From Cellulomonas sp. Leaf395 (lineage in GTDB: Bacteria; Actinomycetota; Actinomycetes; Actinomycetales; Cellulomonadaceae), in NCBI RefSeq assembly GCF_001424125.1, contig NZ_LMQI01000005.1, forward strand, positions 636,037 to 700,036: DNA of 64,000 nucleotides, in the 5' to 3' direction. Below, piece by piece: positions 52,846 through 62,944 of the stretch (position 1 is its first letter; every line of letters begins with the position of its first letter). The notes beneath the pieces were generated by a model. That model ran no database searches and was not told the origin of the DNA. It saw only the letters and a list, made by a program, of their open reading frames with translations. Both the position numbers and the translations under genes were made by a program.

Positions 52846-54009
52846 TCAGTCCTCCGGCGGCCCGAGCACGGACGTGGCCAGCGTGGCGTGGGCGGACTCG
52901 TCGTCGGACGGGTGGAAGATCCCGGCGAGCACATCCCGGTAGAGCCGCCCGAGCTCGCTCCCCGAGAAGTACGACCCTCCGCCGGAGACCCGGATCGCGT
53001 TGTCGACGACCACCCGCGCGGACTCCGTCGCGCGGACCTTGAGCCCGACCAGCTGGGCGAACCAGCGCGCGCCGTGGTCCACCTGCTCGTCGACGTCCCG
53101 CGCCAGCGCGAACACCTGGAGCTCGGCACCGTCCTGCGCCAGGACCGCGTCGGCGATCCGCCAGCGGATGTCGGGGTCCTGGGCATAGGCCCGGCCGTCG
53201 TACTTCATCGACGTCCGGCGCCGGGCGGCCTCGACCCCGAGCTCGATCGCCCGTCGACCGATGCCGGTGTACACCGCACCGAGCAGGATCTCGAAGACCG
53301 CGAAGAGGGCGAAGACGAACGGGTCCGCGTTCGGCCCCGGAGGCAGCGAGCGGTAGACGCGATCAGCCGGCGCGAACGCACCGTCGAGGACGGTCGTGGC
53401 GGACTGCGTGGCGCGCATCCCGAGCGTGTCCCAGTCGTCACGCGTCTCGATGCCCCCGTCCGTGCGCGACACCACCCCGTGCACCAGGCGCGGGTCGTCC
53501 GGGTCGGCGTCGTCGAGCCCGAACGTGGCCAGGCGTGTCCACACGGGCGACAACGACGTGAAGATCTTCGTGCCGGAGTAGCGGTACGAACCGTCTGGCT
53601 GCCGCACGGCCCGGGTGCGCGACCCGAACATCACCAGGTCGTTGCCGGGTTCGGAGTTGCCGAACGCGAAGACCTCCCCCGCCGCCGCGTCGCGCAGGAC
53701 GAACTCGACCGAGTCGTCACCCCGACCGACCAGGAGCGCGGCCAGCCCGGTGACCACCAGGTGCATGTTCACCGCCAGCGCGGTCGCCGGCGCCGCTGCC
53801 GCGAGCCGCACCTGCTCACGCGCGACCTCCTCGAGCGTGAGCCCTGCACCACCCAGCCGCTCCGGCACGAAGGCGAGCAGGTACCCGACGCCGACCAGGT
53901 CCGCGAGGTCGTCGTGCGGGAACGTGTTGTCCCGGTCGTGCACCGGAGCCCGCTCGTGGATGCGGGCCAGCACGTCGTCGGTCAGCAGGGTGCGCAGGAT
54001 CCGAGCCAT
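52846..54009 (-). CDS. Acyl-CoA dehydrogenase family protein
   Basis: A 387-residue FAD enzyme with the acyl-CoA dehydrogenase layout: N-terminal helices ('FPERLGGAGLTLEEVARE'-like 'VPERLGGAGLTLEEVA'), the beta domain 'RYSGTKIFTSLSPVWTRLATFG' (GxKxFT/S, about 150), and C-terminal helices with 'MRATQSATTVLDGAF' and 'GVEAARRRT'. A standard catalytic Glu is not obvious; 'HPSDDESAHATL' replaces the usual YEGT-x-I region. It may therefore be one of the divergent, HsaA/DszC-like or non-beta-oxidation members. ATG 54009. It is upstream of fadD on the same strand, suggesting joint lipid degradation. Confidence 0.82.
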   Translation of the reverse strand: MARILRTLLTDDVLARIHERAPVHDRDNTFPHDDLADLVGVGYLLAFVPERLGGAGLTLEEVAREQVRLAAAAPATALAVNMHLVVTGLAALLVGRGDDSVEFVLRDAAAGEVFAFGNSEPGNDLVMFGSRTRAVRQPDGSYRYSGTKIFTSLSPVWTRLATFGLDDADPDDPRLVHGVVSRTDGGIETRDDWDTLGMRATQSATTVLDGAFAPADRVYRSLPPGPNADPFVFALFAVFEILLGAVYTGIGRRAIELGVEAARRRTSMKYDGRAYAQDPDIRWRIADAVLAQDGAELQVFALARDVDEQVDHGARWFAQLVGLKVRATESARVVVDNAIRVSGGGSYFSGSELGRLYRDVLAGIFHPSDDESAHATLATSVLGPPED

Positions 54010-54046
54010 GTCAGCACTCTGCCACCGGCTCGGGCAGGATGACGCC

Positions 54047-54331
54047 ATGCCTACCTATGCCGTCCGGTACACCTACGACGAGCGCACCGACGTGCGCGAC
54101 CACTTCCGCGCCGAGCACCGCTCGTACCTGGCTGCACTCGCCGAGCACGGCACGCTGCTCGGCTCCGGCCCCTTCACCGACGGCGACCCCGGCGCGCTGC
54201 TGGTCTTCCGTGCCGCCTCTCCGGAGGTCGTCGGCGCCATCCTCGACGACGACCCGTTCGTGCGCGAGGGCCTCGTCGCGGACAGTGACGTCCGCGCGTG
54301 GGACGTCGTGCTCGGGCCCTGGAGCGCCTGA
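54047..54331 (+). CDS. YciI family protein
   Basis: A 94-residue ferredoxin-like alpha/beta protein: 'YAVRYTYDERTDVRDHFRAEHRSYLAALAEHGTLLGSGPF', represented by RAEHRSYL and GTLLGSGPF, then 'DDDPFVREGLVADSDVRAWDVVLG'. The His in the helix and Asp in the 'DDDPF' turn are the conserved pair of the YCII family, small proteins of uncertain, possibly enzymatic function. ATG 54047 lies 37 nt from the divergent acyl-CoA dehydrogenase start. The stop is 3 nt from the convergent terC stop. Confidence 0.88.
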   Translation: MPTYAVRYTYDERTDVRDHFRAEHRSYLAALAEHGTLLGSGPFTDGDPGALLVFRAASPEVVGAILDDDPFVREGLVADSDVRAWDVVLGPWSA

Positions 54332-54334
54332 CGC

Positions 54335-55339
54335 TCAGTCCGTCGGTTCGCCCGCCGTGACGGCTGCCCGCTCGTCGCGCCGCACCTTGATGATGCTCGC
54401 GATGGCGGTCGATCCGAGGATCGCGACGATCGCACCCAGGGAGACTCCGATGGGGATCTCGGGCACCCACGCCACCGGCTCGCCACCGTTGATGAACGGG
54501 ACCTCGTTCTCGTGCAGCGCGTGCAGCACCAGCTTGACGCCGATGAAGCCGAGCAGCACCGCGAGCCCGATGTTCAGGTAGACCAGGCGCTTGAGCAGGT
54601 CACCCAACAGGAAGTACAGCTGGCGCAGTCCCATGAGCGCGAACAGGTTGGCCATCAGTACGAGGTACGGCTCACTGGTGAGCCCGAAGATCGCCGGGAT
54701 CGAGTCGAACGCGAACAGCAGGTCCGTGGCACCCAGGGCGACCAGGACCACGAACATCGGAGTGATCAGCCGACGGCCGCCCTCGACGACGGTGAGCTTG
54801 ACACCGTGGTACTCCTGCGTGGCGGGAAGCCATCGCTGGACCAGCCGCAGGATCAGCGGCGGATGGAACTCGTCATCGCCCGCCTCGCCCTCCCGGCCGA
54901 CCTTCCAGGCCGTGTACACCAGGAACGCACCGAACAGGTAGAACACCCAGCTGAACGCGCCGATGACCGCGGCGCCCGCCCAGATGAACAGCCCGCGGAA
55001 CACCAGCGCGAGGATGATCCCGATGAGCAGGGCCGTCTGCTGGTACGCCTTGGGCACCGCGAACTTGCCCATGATCAGCAGGAACACGAACAGGTTGTCG
55101 ACCGACAGCGAGTACTCCGTCAGCCACCCGGCGTAGAACTGGCCCGCGTACTCGGCCCCGTTCGTCAGCCAGATCCCGATCCCGAAGAGGACGGCCAGGC
55201 CGATGTAGAACGCGAGGTAGCGCACGCACTCGGCGGTGGACGGCACGTGCGGCCGGCGGGCGACGACGGCGACGTCGACGAGCAGCAGCGTGCCGGCCAG
55301 GCCGAGCGAGACGGCCCAGACGAGGGGGGAGATGTCCAC
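54335..55339 (-). CDS. TerC-family integral membrane protein, copy 2
   Basis: A 334-residue protein with about nine membrane spans. The TerC acidic motifs are present: 'EYSLSVDNLFVFLLIMGKFAVP' (about residue 80; SxDNxF) and 'ATDLLFAFDSIPAIFGLT' (about 200; DxxFxxDSxPA). The family includes Mn2+ exporters and partners that supply metal to secreted enzymes (Alx, YkoY/YceF). It follows terC copy 1 by 10 nt and is similar to it throughout, so the pair is a tandem duplication under one leader. The C-terminus 'RRDERAAVTAGEPTD' is cytosolic. Confidence 0.93.
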   Translation of the reverse strand: MDISPLVWAVSLGLAGTLLLVDVAVVARRPHVPSTAECVRYLAFYIGLAVLFGIGIWLTNGAEYAGQFYAGWLTEYSLSVDNLFVFLLIMGKFAVPKAYQQTALLIGIILALVFRGLFIWAGAAVIGAFSWVFYLFGAFLVYTAWKVGREGEAGDDEFHPPLILRLVQRWLPATQEYHGVKLTVVEGGRRLITPMFVVLVALGATDLLFAFDSIPAIFGLTSEPYLVLMANLFALMGLRQLYFLLGDLLKRLVYLNIGLAVLLGFIGVKLVLHALHENEVPFINGGEPVAWVPEIPIGVSLGAIVAILGSTAIASIIKVRRDERAAVTAGEPTD

Positions 55340-55349
55340 GAGGTGGTCC

Positions 55350-56357
55350 TCAGCTCTTAGTCTTCGACGCGATGCTCGCGTCGCTTCGGGTCTTCAGCAG
55401 GCTCAGCACCGTGGCCACGACGAGCGTGCCGAGGATGACGGTGAGGGACAGCCAGGTCGGGATCTCAGGTGCCCACTCGACGGGCTCGCCGTTGTTGATG
55501 AAGGGCAGCTCGTTGACGTGCAACGCGTGGAGCACGAGCTTGAGCCCGATGAATCCGAGGATGACGGCGAGACCCTGCGACAGGTAGATGAGCCGCTCGA
55601 GCAGCCCGCCGATGAGGAAGTACAGCTGGCGCAGGCCGAGCAGCGCGAACGCGTTCGCCGTGAAGACGATGTAGGGCTCCTCCGTCAGTCCGTAGATCGC
55701 GGGGATCGAGTCCAGCGCGAAGAGGACGTCCGTGGAGCCGATGGCGATCATGACGACGAGCATCGGCGTGAAGAACCGCTTGCCGTCGATCCGCACCGTG
55801 AGGCGGTCGCCGTGGTACTCGTCCACGGTCGGCACCAGCCGCTTGAAGAGTCGGACGGCGATGCCGTCGCGCTCCTCACGCGGGTCCGGGTGCTGGGCGT
55901 CGTGGTGCTCGCGAGCGAGCTTGACCGCCGTGTACACGAGGAACCCGCCGAAGATGTAGAACACCCACGAGAACTGCTCGATGGCGGCCGCGCCGGCCAG
56001 GATGAAGACCGTCCGCAGGATGAGTGCGATCACGACGCCGACCAGCAGCACCTTCTGCTGGTACTCACGCGGAACCGCGAACTTGGTCATGATGATGAGG
56101 AATACGAACAGGTTGTCGACCGAGAGGCTCTTCTCCGTGATGTAGCCGGCGAAGTACTCGGTGCCCGGGCCCCAGCCCCAGACCATCCCGACGACCACGC
56201 CGAACACCAGCGCGAGGACGATGTAGAAGATGGACCAGCGCGCAGACTCCTTGAAGGTCGGAGCGTGCGGCGTGCGCACGTGCGCGAAGAAGTCGAAGAA
56301 GATCAGACCGACGACGAAGACCGCCGTCGCTGCCCAGACCCAGCCGGACACGTCCAT
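55350..56357 (-). CDS. TerC-family integral membrane protein, copy 1
   Basis: A 335-residue polytopic protein with the same two acidic motifs as its neighbour: 'EKSLSVDNLFVFLIIMTKFAVP' and 'STDVLFALDSIPAIYGLT'. 'LPFINNGEPVEWAPEIPTWLS' (periplasmic loop before the last span) is also shared. It begins 'MDVSGWVWAATAVFVV'. GGAGGG 10 nt before the ATG is the RBS. A yybP-ykoY-type leader precedes it, so manganese should induce both terC genes, consistent with a Mn2+ efflux or homeostasis role (inference from family and leader). Confidence 0.94.
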   Translation of the reverse strand: MDVSGWVWAATAVFVVGLIFFDFFAHVRTPHAPTFKESARWSIFYIVLALVFGVVVGMVWGWGPGTEYFAGYITEKSLSVDNLFVFLIIMTKFAVPREYQQKVLLVGVVIALILRTVFILAGAAAIEQFSWVFYIFGGFLVYTAVKLAREHHDAQHPDPREERDGIAVRLFKRLVPTVDEYHGDRLTVRIDGKRFFTPMLVVMIAIGSTDVLFALDSIPAIYGLTEEPYIVFTANAFALLGLRQLYFLIGGLLERLIYLSQGLAVILGFIGLKLVLHALHVNELPFINNGEPVEWAPEIPTWLSLTVILGTLVVATVLSLLKTRSDASIASKTKS

Positions 56358-56385
56358 ATAGGAAAACCCTCCGGTACGAGATGTG

Positions 56386-56508
56386 CTTCGGTACCGAAGG
56401 TCTCCCCCGCCCGCGCGACGAACCGCAGCGGACCGATCCCACCGGGCACCGCGCTAGCGGGTCCGTGATGACGACGGGATCGTGTCTGGGGTACTCCCCT
56501 TCAACGTC
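56386..56508 (-). promoter_or_regulatory. yybP-ykoY manganese riboswitch upstream of terC
   Basis: The minus-strand leader contains both hallmark loops of this RNA: GAAGGGGAGTA (about 56494-56504) and GGGGGAGACCTTC (about 56395-56407). P1 can form between GAAGG and CCTTC. Between them lie GTCGTCATCACGG and paired GC-rich arms. A -10-like TATGCT (56513-56518) sits just upstream, matching a start at the first residues of the aptamer. Downstream, the palindrome CTTCGGTACCGAAG (56386-56399) and a GGTAC/GTACC pairing beside the RBS GGAGGG can form only if P1 opens, a possible expression platform. The aptamer senses Mn2+ in other bacteria. Confidence 0.75.
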
Positions 56509-56564
56509 GGCAAGCATAAGGCACGCATGTTGCGGGACCGTGACATGTCCACAGCCGGCGGCGC

Positions 56565-58670
<2,106 letters not shown>

Positions 58671-58715
58671 CCCACAACCGTACGTGGCACCACCGACATC
58701 CACGTCGGGGAGAGC

Positions 58716-59354
58716 TCAGGCGAGCGTGCCCGCAGACACCCGCAGGTCCGACGTCGTCGACAGAGCGGCCTGCAGCAGGGCGTTCAGGGCCGTGGCCGCC
58801 ACGTCGACGTCCATCGACGGCTCACCCGGCTCGACCTGGGCGGGGGTCCGGGGCACGTGCACGAACCCGCTGCGGATCTCGGGTCGGGACGCGAGCAGGT
58901 GCTGCAGCGCGTAGAACGTTGCGTTGCAGACGTACAGCCCCGCGGAGTTCGACACCTCGACCGGAACGCCGAGCTCGCGGACGGCCACGGCGCACGCTTT
59001 GACGGGCAGCGTCGAGAAGAACGCCGCGGGCGCGCCGGCGATGACCGGGACGTCGATGGGCGCCGACCCGTCGATGTCGGGGATGCGGGCGTCGATGACG
59101 TTCACCGCGACGCGCTCGATTCCGACCTGCGTGGTCTGGCCCGCTTCGCCGACGCAGACGACGAGGTCCGGCACGACCTCGGCGATCGCCGCCCGCAGCA
59201 GCTGACGGGCTCCCCGGAACGACACGGGGAGCTCGCGCACGACGAGCTCCTCCGGTCCGGACCAACGCTCCACCAGCTCCGTCACCGCGAGCCACGAGGC
59301 GTTGACCTGCTGGCCGTCGAACGGGCCGAAGCCCGTGACCAGGACCCGCGTCAC
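58716..59354 (-). CDS. pcp: Pyroglutamyl-peptidase I
   Basis: A 212-residue C15 cysteine peptidase removing N-terminal pyroglutamate. 'VLVTGFGPFDGQQVNASW' is the family opening. The catalytic triad appears as Glu in 'VVCVGEAGQTTQVGIERVAVN' (about 75), Cys in 'VSNSAGLYVCNATFYAL' (about 140) and His in 'SGFVHVPRTP' (about 165). ATG 59354 overlaps the coaE stop by 4 nt. It is placed between coaE and uvrB; I am not aware of a functional link. Confidence 0.92.
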   Translation of the reverse strand: MTRVLVTGFGPFDGQQVNASWLAVTELVERWSGPEELVVRELPVSFRGARQLLRAAIAEVVPDLVVCVGEAGQTTQVGIERVAVNVIDARIPDIDGSAPIDVPVIAGAPAAFFSTLPVKACAVAVRELGVPVEVSNSAGLYVCNATFYALQHLLASRPEIRSGFVHVPRTPAQVEPGEPSMDVDVAATALNALLQAALSTTSDLRVSAGTLA

Positions 59355-59980
59355 GGAGTCTCCGCCGCGAGCTCGTCCGCCCGCTCCACCGCAAGGCGGT
59401 CCCAGAGCTCGTCCACCTGGGTGCGCAGGTCGTCGTCGCTGCCACCGCCGTCGAGCACGACGTCCGCGACCGCGAGCCGCTCGTCGTCGCTCGCCTGCGC
59501 GGAGACGCGCGCCTCGGCCTCGGCGCGGTCCATGCCGCGCAACCGCACCAGCCGCTCCACGCGCAGCACCGCGGGGGTGTGCACGACGACGAGCACATGG
59601 AAGGCGTCGGCCTGGCCGGTCTCGACCAGCAGGGGGATGTCGTGCACGACCACGGCACCGTGGTCGGTCACCGCGGCCGCGGCCTCCCGCTCGGCGGAGA
59701 GTCGACGCACGATCGGGTGCACGATGCCGTCGAGCCGAGCACGTGCGGCGGCGTCGGCGAACACGATCGAGGCGAGCGCCGCGCGGTCCAGGGACCCGTC
59801 CCCGGCGAGGACCCCGCGGCCGAACTCGTCGACCACCGCGTCCAACCCCGCCGAGCCGGGGGCCACCGCCTCCCTCGCCAGGACGTCGGAGTCGATCACC
59901 ACCGCCCCGAGCTCCGCCAGTCGCCGTGCCGCGACGGACTTGCCGGCCGCGATCCCGCCTGTCAGACCGATGCGTTGCAT
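59351..59980 (-). CDS. coaE: Dephospho-CoA kinase
   Basis: A 209-residue P-loop kinase for the last step of coenzyme A synthesis. 'MQRIGLTGGIAAGKSVAARRLAELGAVVIDSD' gives the Walker A (GGIAAGKS) and the DxD of the substrate site. 'IVHPIVRR' and 'VVHDIPLLVETG' are standard family motifs. The C-terminal UPF0157 (GrpB) extension found in some actinobacterial CoaE proteins is absent; pcp follows instead. ATG 59980. It starts 60-110 nt after the rpsA terminator. Confidence 0.95.
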   Translation of the reverse strand: MQRIGLTGGIAAGKSVAARRLAELGAVVIDSDVLAREAVAPGSAGLDAVVDEFGRGVLAGDGSLDRAALASIVFADAAARARLDGIVHPIVRRLSAEREAAAAVTDHGAVVVHDIPLLVETGQADAFHVLVVVHTPAVLRVERLVRLRGMDRAEAEARVSAQASDDERLAVADVVLDGGGSDDDLRTQVDELWDRLAVERADELAAETP

Positions 59981-60038
59981 CCGCCCATCCTGCCCTGCCC
60001 CGCCGTTCGATGCCTCGCGGCGCAGGGCCCGGGAACGC

Positions 60039-60073
60039 CGAAGGCCGGCCACCGCGAGGGTGACCGGCCTTCG
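60039..60073 (-). terminator. Hairpin terminator after rpsA
   Basis: CGAAGGCCGGCCACC (60039-60053) pairs with 60059-60073 with one mismatch across a 5-nt loop, 16 nt beyond the rpsA stop on the minus strand. It separates rpsA from the coaE-pcp-uvrB unit. Confidence 0.7.
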
Positions 60074-60088
60074 AGCGTCAGGCGTGGA

Positions 60089-61594
60089 TCAGTTGCCCGT
60101 GAGCTTCTCGCGCAGAGCGGCGAGCGCCTCGTCGGACGCGAGCGTGCCCGCGGCCTCCTCGGTGGACGACGAGTACGACGACGGCACGGGGCCGGCCGAC
60201 GAGCTCGACGACGAGGACGAGGACGTTGCACCCTCGGCGGCGCCGCTGGCGGCCTCCGCGTCGGCCTTCGCGGCGTCGGCGACCTGCTTGCGGTGCGCCT
60301 CCCAGCGCTCGTGGGCCTGCGCGTACTGCGCCTCCCACACCTCGCGCTGAGCCTCGAAGCCCTCGAGCCACTCGTTCGTGGCCGGGTCGAAGCCCTCGGG
60401 GTACTTGTAGTTGCCGGCCTCGTCGTACTCCGCCGCCATGCCGTACAGCGCGGGGTCGAAGTCCTCGCTGGCCGGGTCGAAGCCCTCGTTCGCCTGCTTG
60501 AGCGACAGCGAGATGCGGCGACGCTCCAGGTCGATGTCGATGACCTTGACGAAGACGTCGTCGCCGACCTGGACGACCTGCTCCGGGATCTCGACGTGGC
60601 GCACGGCCAGCTCCGAGATGTGGACGAGGCCCTCGATGCCGTCCTCGACGCGCACGAACGCACCGAAAGGAACCAGCTTGGTGACCTTGCCCGGGACGAC
60701 CTGGCCGATGGCGTGCGTGCGGGCGAATGCCTGCCACGGGTCCTCCTGCGTCGCCTTCAGCGACAGGGAGACACGCTCGCGGTCGAAGTCGACGTCGAGA
60801 ACCTCGACGGTGACCTCCTGGCCGACCTCGACGACCTCGGACGGGTGGTCGATGTGCTTCCAGGACAGCTCGGAGACGTGCACGAGCCCGTCCACGCCAC
60901 CCAGGTCCACGAACGCACCGAAGTTGACGATCGAGGACACGACACCGGGGCGGACCTGGCCCTTCTGCAGCGTCTGCAGGAAGGTGGAGCGCACCTCGGA
61001 CTGCGTCTGCTCGAGCCAGGCACGGCGCGACAGGACCACATTGTTGCGGTTCTTGTCGAGCTCGATGATCTTGGCCTCGATCTCCTTGCCGACGTACGGC
61101 TGGAGGTCGCGGACACGACGCATCTCCACCAGCGACGCGGGCAGGAAGCCGCGCAGCCCGATGTCGAGGATGAGGCCGCCCTTGACGACCTCGATGACGG
61201 TGCCGGTGACGACGCCGTCCTCTTCCTTGATCTTCTCGATCGTGCCCCAGGCGCGCTCGTACTGTGCGCGCTTCTTGGACAGGATCAGCCGGCCTTCCTT
61301 GTCCTCCTTCTGGAGAACGAGGGCCTCGACTGCGTCGCCGACCTTGACAACCTCGCCGGGGTCCACGTCGTGCTTGATGGACAGCTCACGGGAGGGGATG
61401 ACGCCTTCGGTCTTGTAACCGATGTCGAGCAGGACCTCGTCGCGGTCGACCTTGACGATGGTGCCCTCGACGATGTCGCCATCGTTGAAGTACTTGATGG
61501 TGGCGTCGATCGCGGCGAGGAAGTCCTCGGCCGAGCCGATGTCGTTGATCGCGACCTGCGGGGTGGCGGGCTTCGCGGGGGTGGTGATGCTCAT
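60089..61594 (-). CDS. rpsA: 30S ribosomal protein S1
   Basis: A 501-residue protein with four S1 (OB-fold) domains: 'GDIVEGTIVKVDRDEVLLDIGYKTEGVIP', 'DGVVTGTVIEVVKGGLILDIGLRGFLP', 'GQVRPGVVSSIVNFGAFVDLGGVDGLVH' and 'GQVVPGKVTKLVPFGAFVRVEDGIEGLVH' (key GxVxxxxxxGAFVxL patterns). A 140-residue actinobacterial tail follows, with 'ALYGMAAEYDEAGNYKYPEGFD' and an Ala/Ser-rich stretch. S1 recruits mRNA to the ribosome, though in actinobacteria leaderless mRNAs are common. ATG 61594 begins MSITTPAKP. A promoter about 180 nt upstream gives a long 5' UTR. Confidence 0.97.
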   Translation of the reverse strand: MSITTPAKPATPQVAINDIGSAEDFLAAIDATIKYFNDGDIVEGTIVKVDRDEVLLDIGYKTEGVIPSRELSIKHDVDPGEVVKVGDAVEALVLQKEDKEGRLILSKKRAQYERAWGTIEKIKEEDGVVTGTVIEVVKGGLILDIGLRGFLPASLVEMRRVRDLQPYVGKEIEAKIIELDKNRNNVVLSRRAWLEQTQSEVRSTFLQTLQKGQVRPGVVSSIVNFGAFVDLGGVDGLVHVSELSWKHIDHPSEVVEVGQEVTVEVLDVDFDRERVSLSLKATQEDPWQAFARTHAIGQVVPGKVTKLVPFGAFVRVEDGIEGLVHISELAVRHVEIPEQVVQVGDDVFVKVIDIDLERRRISLSLKQANEGFDPASEDFDPALYGMAAEYDEAGNYKYPEGFDPATNEWLEGFEAQREVWEAQYAQAHERWEAHRKQVADAAKADAEAASGAAEGATSSSSSSSSSAGPVPSSYSSSTEEAAGTLASDEALAALREKLTGN

Positions 61595-61778
61595 GTAGGG
61601 ATGGGCTCCGATGCGGACAGGGAAGTTGTGAGGACTGAACGTGTGTGCCGGCGGCACGGTGATTGCATGGTGGTGACCACGAACCGTTGGGGACGCCCCT
61701 GCCGGCACGAAGGCCGACCACGTACGAGCAGTACGCGTGGGTATCGCCGACGCAACAAGGCGCGCGGCACCGCCGTCC

Positions 61779-61808
61779 ACCCTATCGGGGTGACGATGGG
61801 CAGGTCAA
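61779..61808 (-). promoter_or_regulatory. Housekeeping sigma-factor promoter of rpsA
   Basis: On the minus strand TTGACC (complement of 61803-61808) and TAGGGT (complement of 61779-61784) are separated by 18 nt, a good group I sigma promoter. It lies directly after the pfkA stop (61815). Transcription would start near 61772, giving a leader of about 178 nt, long enough for S1 autoregulation (inference). Confidence 0.6.
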
Positions 61809-61814
61809 AGCAGC

Positions 61815-62840
61815 TCACGCGAGCGCGCGCGCCACCGAGAGCAGCTCATCCGGCACGTACTTGACCTTCCCGGCCACCTCGCTGAGCGGGACCATCTCCA
61901 CCCGCTCGCCGCGCAGCGCCGTCATGACGTTCGACTGCCCGTTGCTGGCGGCGTCGATGGCCGCCACCCCGAACCGCGAGCCGAGGATCCGGTCGACGTG
62001 CGTCGGGATGCCGCCGCGCTGCACGTGCCCGAGGACGACCACCCGGGTGTCGAATCCCGTGCGCTTCTCGACCTCGGCCTTCAGCCGCCAGCCGATGGCT
62101 CCGGCGACGATGTCACCGAACGTGCCGACGGGCGTCTCGTAGTCCATCGACGTCCCCGCCGCGGGGATCGCACCCTCGGCCACGACGATGATCGAGAAGC
62201 TCGCATGCGCCCGGTGCCGGTGCTTGAGGAACTTCTCGATCTTGTCGATGTCGAACGGCGCCTCGGGGACCAGGACGAGCTCGGCTCCCCCAGCGATGCC
62301 GGACGTCGCGGCGATCCAGCCGGCGTGCCGGCCCATGACCTCGACGATCATCACGCGGTTGTGGCTCTCCGCCGTGGTGTGGATGCGGTCGATGGCCTCC
62401 GTCGCGATGGCCACCGCGGTGTCGAAGCCGATGGACTGGTCCGTGCCCCAGACGTCGTTGTCGATCGTCTTCGGGATGGCCACGATCCGCACGCCCGCCT
62501 CGGCGACCTTGCTGGCGGCGTGCAGCGTGCCGTCGCCGCCGATGCAGATGAGCACCTCGATCCGCTCGGACTCCAGCGTCGACAGGACGGCGTCGAGGCC
62601 ACCGTCGTCGGCGTGCGGGTGGTAGCGGGCGGTGCCGAGGAGCGTGCCGCCGACCGCGAGCTGGTTGCGGATGTGCTGGCGGGTCAGCGGGATGCTGAAC
62701 CCGTCGACCACCCCCCGCCACCCGTTGCGGAAGCCGATGATCGTGTGCCCGTACTCACCCTCGCCGCGCTTGACGACGGCGCGGATCGCGGCGTTCAGGC
62801 CGGGGACGTCCCCGCCGCCCGTAAGCAGACCGACTCGCAC
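61815..62840 (-). CDS. pfkA: 6-phosphofructokinase
   Basis: A 341-residue PfkA-family kinase for the committed step of glycolysis. 'VGLLTGGGDVPGLNAAIR' is the nucleotide loop, 'LICIGGDGTLHAASK' carries Gly at the position that favours ATP over pyrophosphate (GGDG rather than GGDD), 'PKTIDNDVWGTDQSIGFDTA' is the catalytic segment, and 'VEVMGRHAGWIA' binds fructose-6-phosphate. The GTG at 62840 has AAGGAG 8 nt upstream and gives the family length; ATG 62867 is weaker. Belongs to the mixed-substrate group, so PPi use is not excluded. Confidence 0.95.
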   Translation of the reverse strand: MRVGLLTGGGDVPGLNAAIRAVVKRGEGEYGHTIIGFRNGWRGVVDGFSIPLTRQHIRNQLAVGGTLLGTARYHPHADDGGLDAVLSTLESERIEVLICIGGDGTLHAASKVAEAGVRIVAIPKTIDNDVWGTDQSIGFDTAVAIATEAIDRIHTTAESHNRVMIVEVMGRHAGWIAATSGIAGGAELVLVPEAPFDIDKIEKFLKHRHRAHASFSIIVVAEGAIPAAGTSMDYETPVGTFGDIVAGAIGWRLKAEVEKRTGFDTRVVVLGHVQRGGIPTHVDRILGSRFGVAAIDAASNGQSNVMTALRGERVEMVPLSEVAGKVKYVPDELLSVARALA

Positions 62841-62944
62841 GCTGGCACTCCTTGGTCGCGATGACATGGATCGGAGCGCATCTTCGTGCTGCCGGAGGCC
62901 CAGCGTATCGGCGTGGACAGTCCGTGGGAGGGGACACTGGTCCT

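Noticed and set aside
62852..62944. Methyltransferase start at 62852
   Set aside because: The added residues show no conservation pattern and cover the pfkA promoter region; GTG 62945 has a purine-rich RBS.
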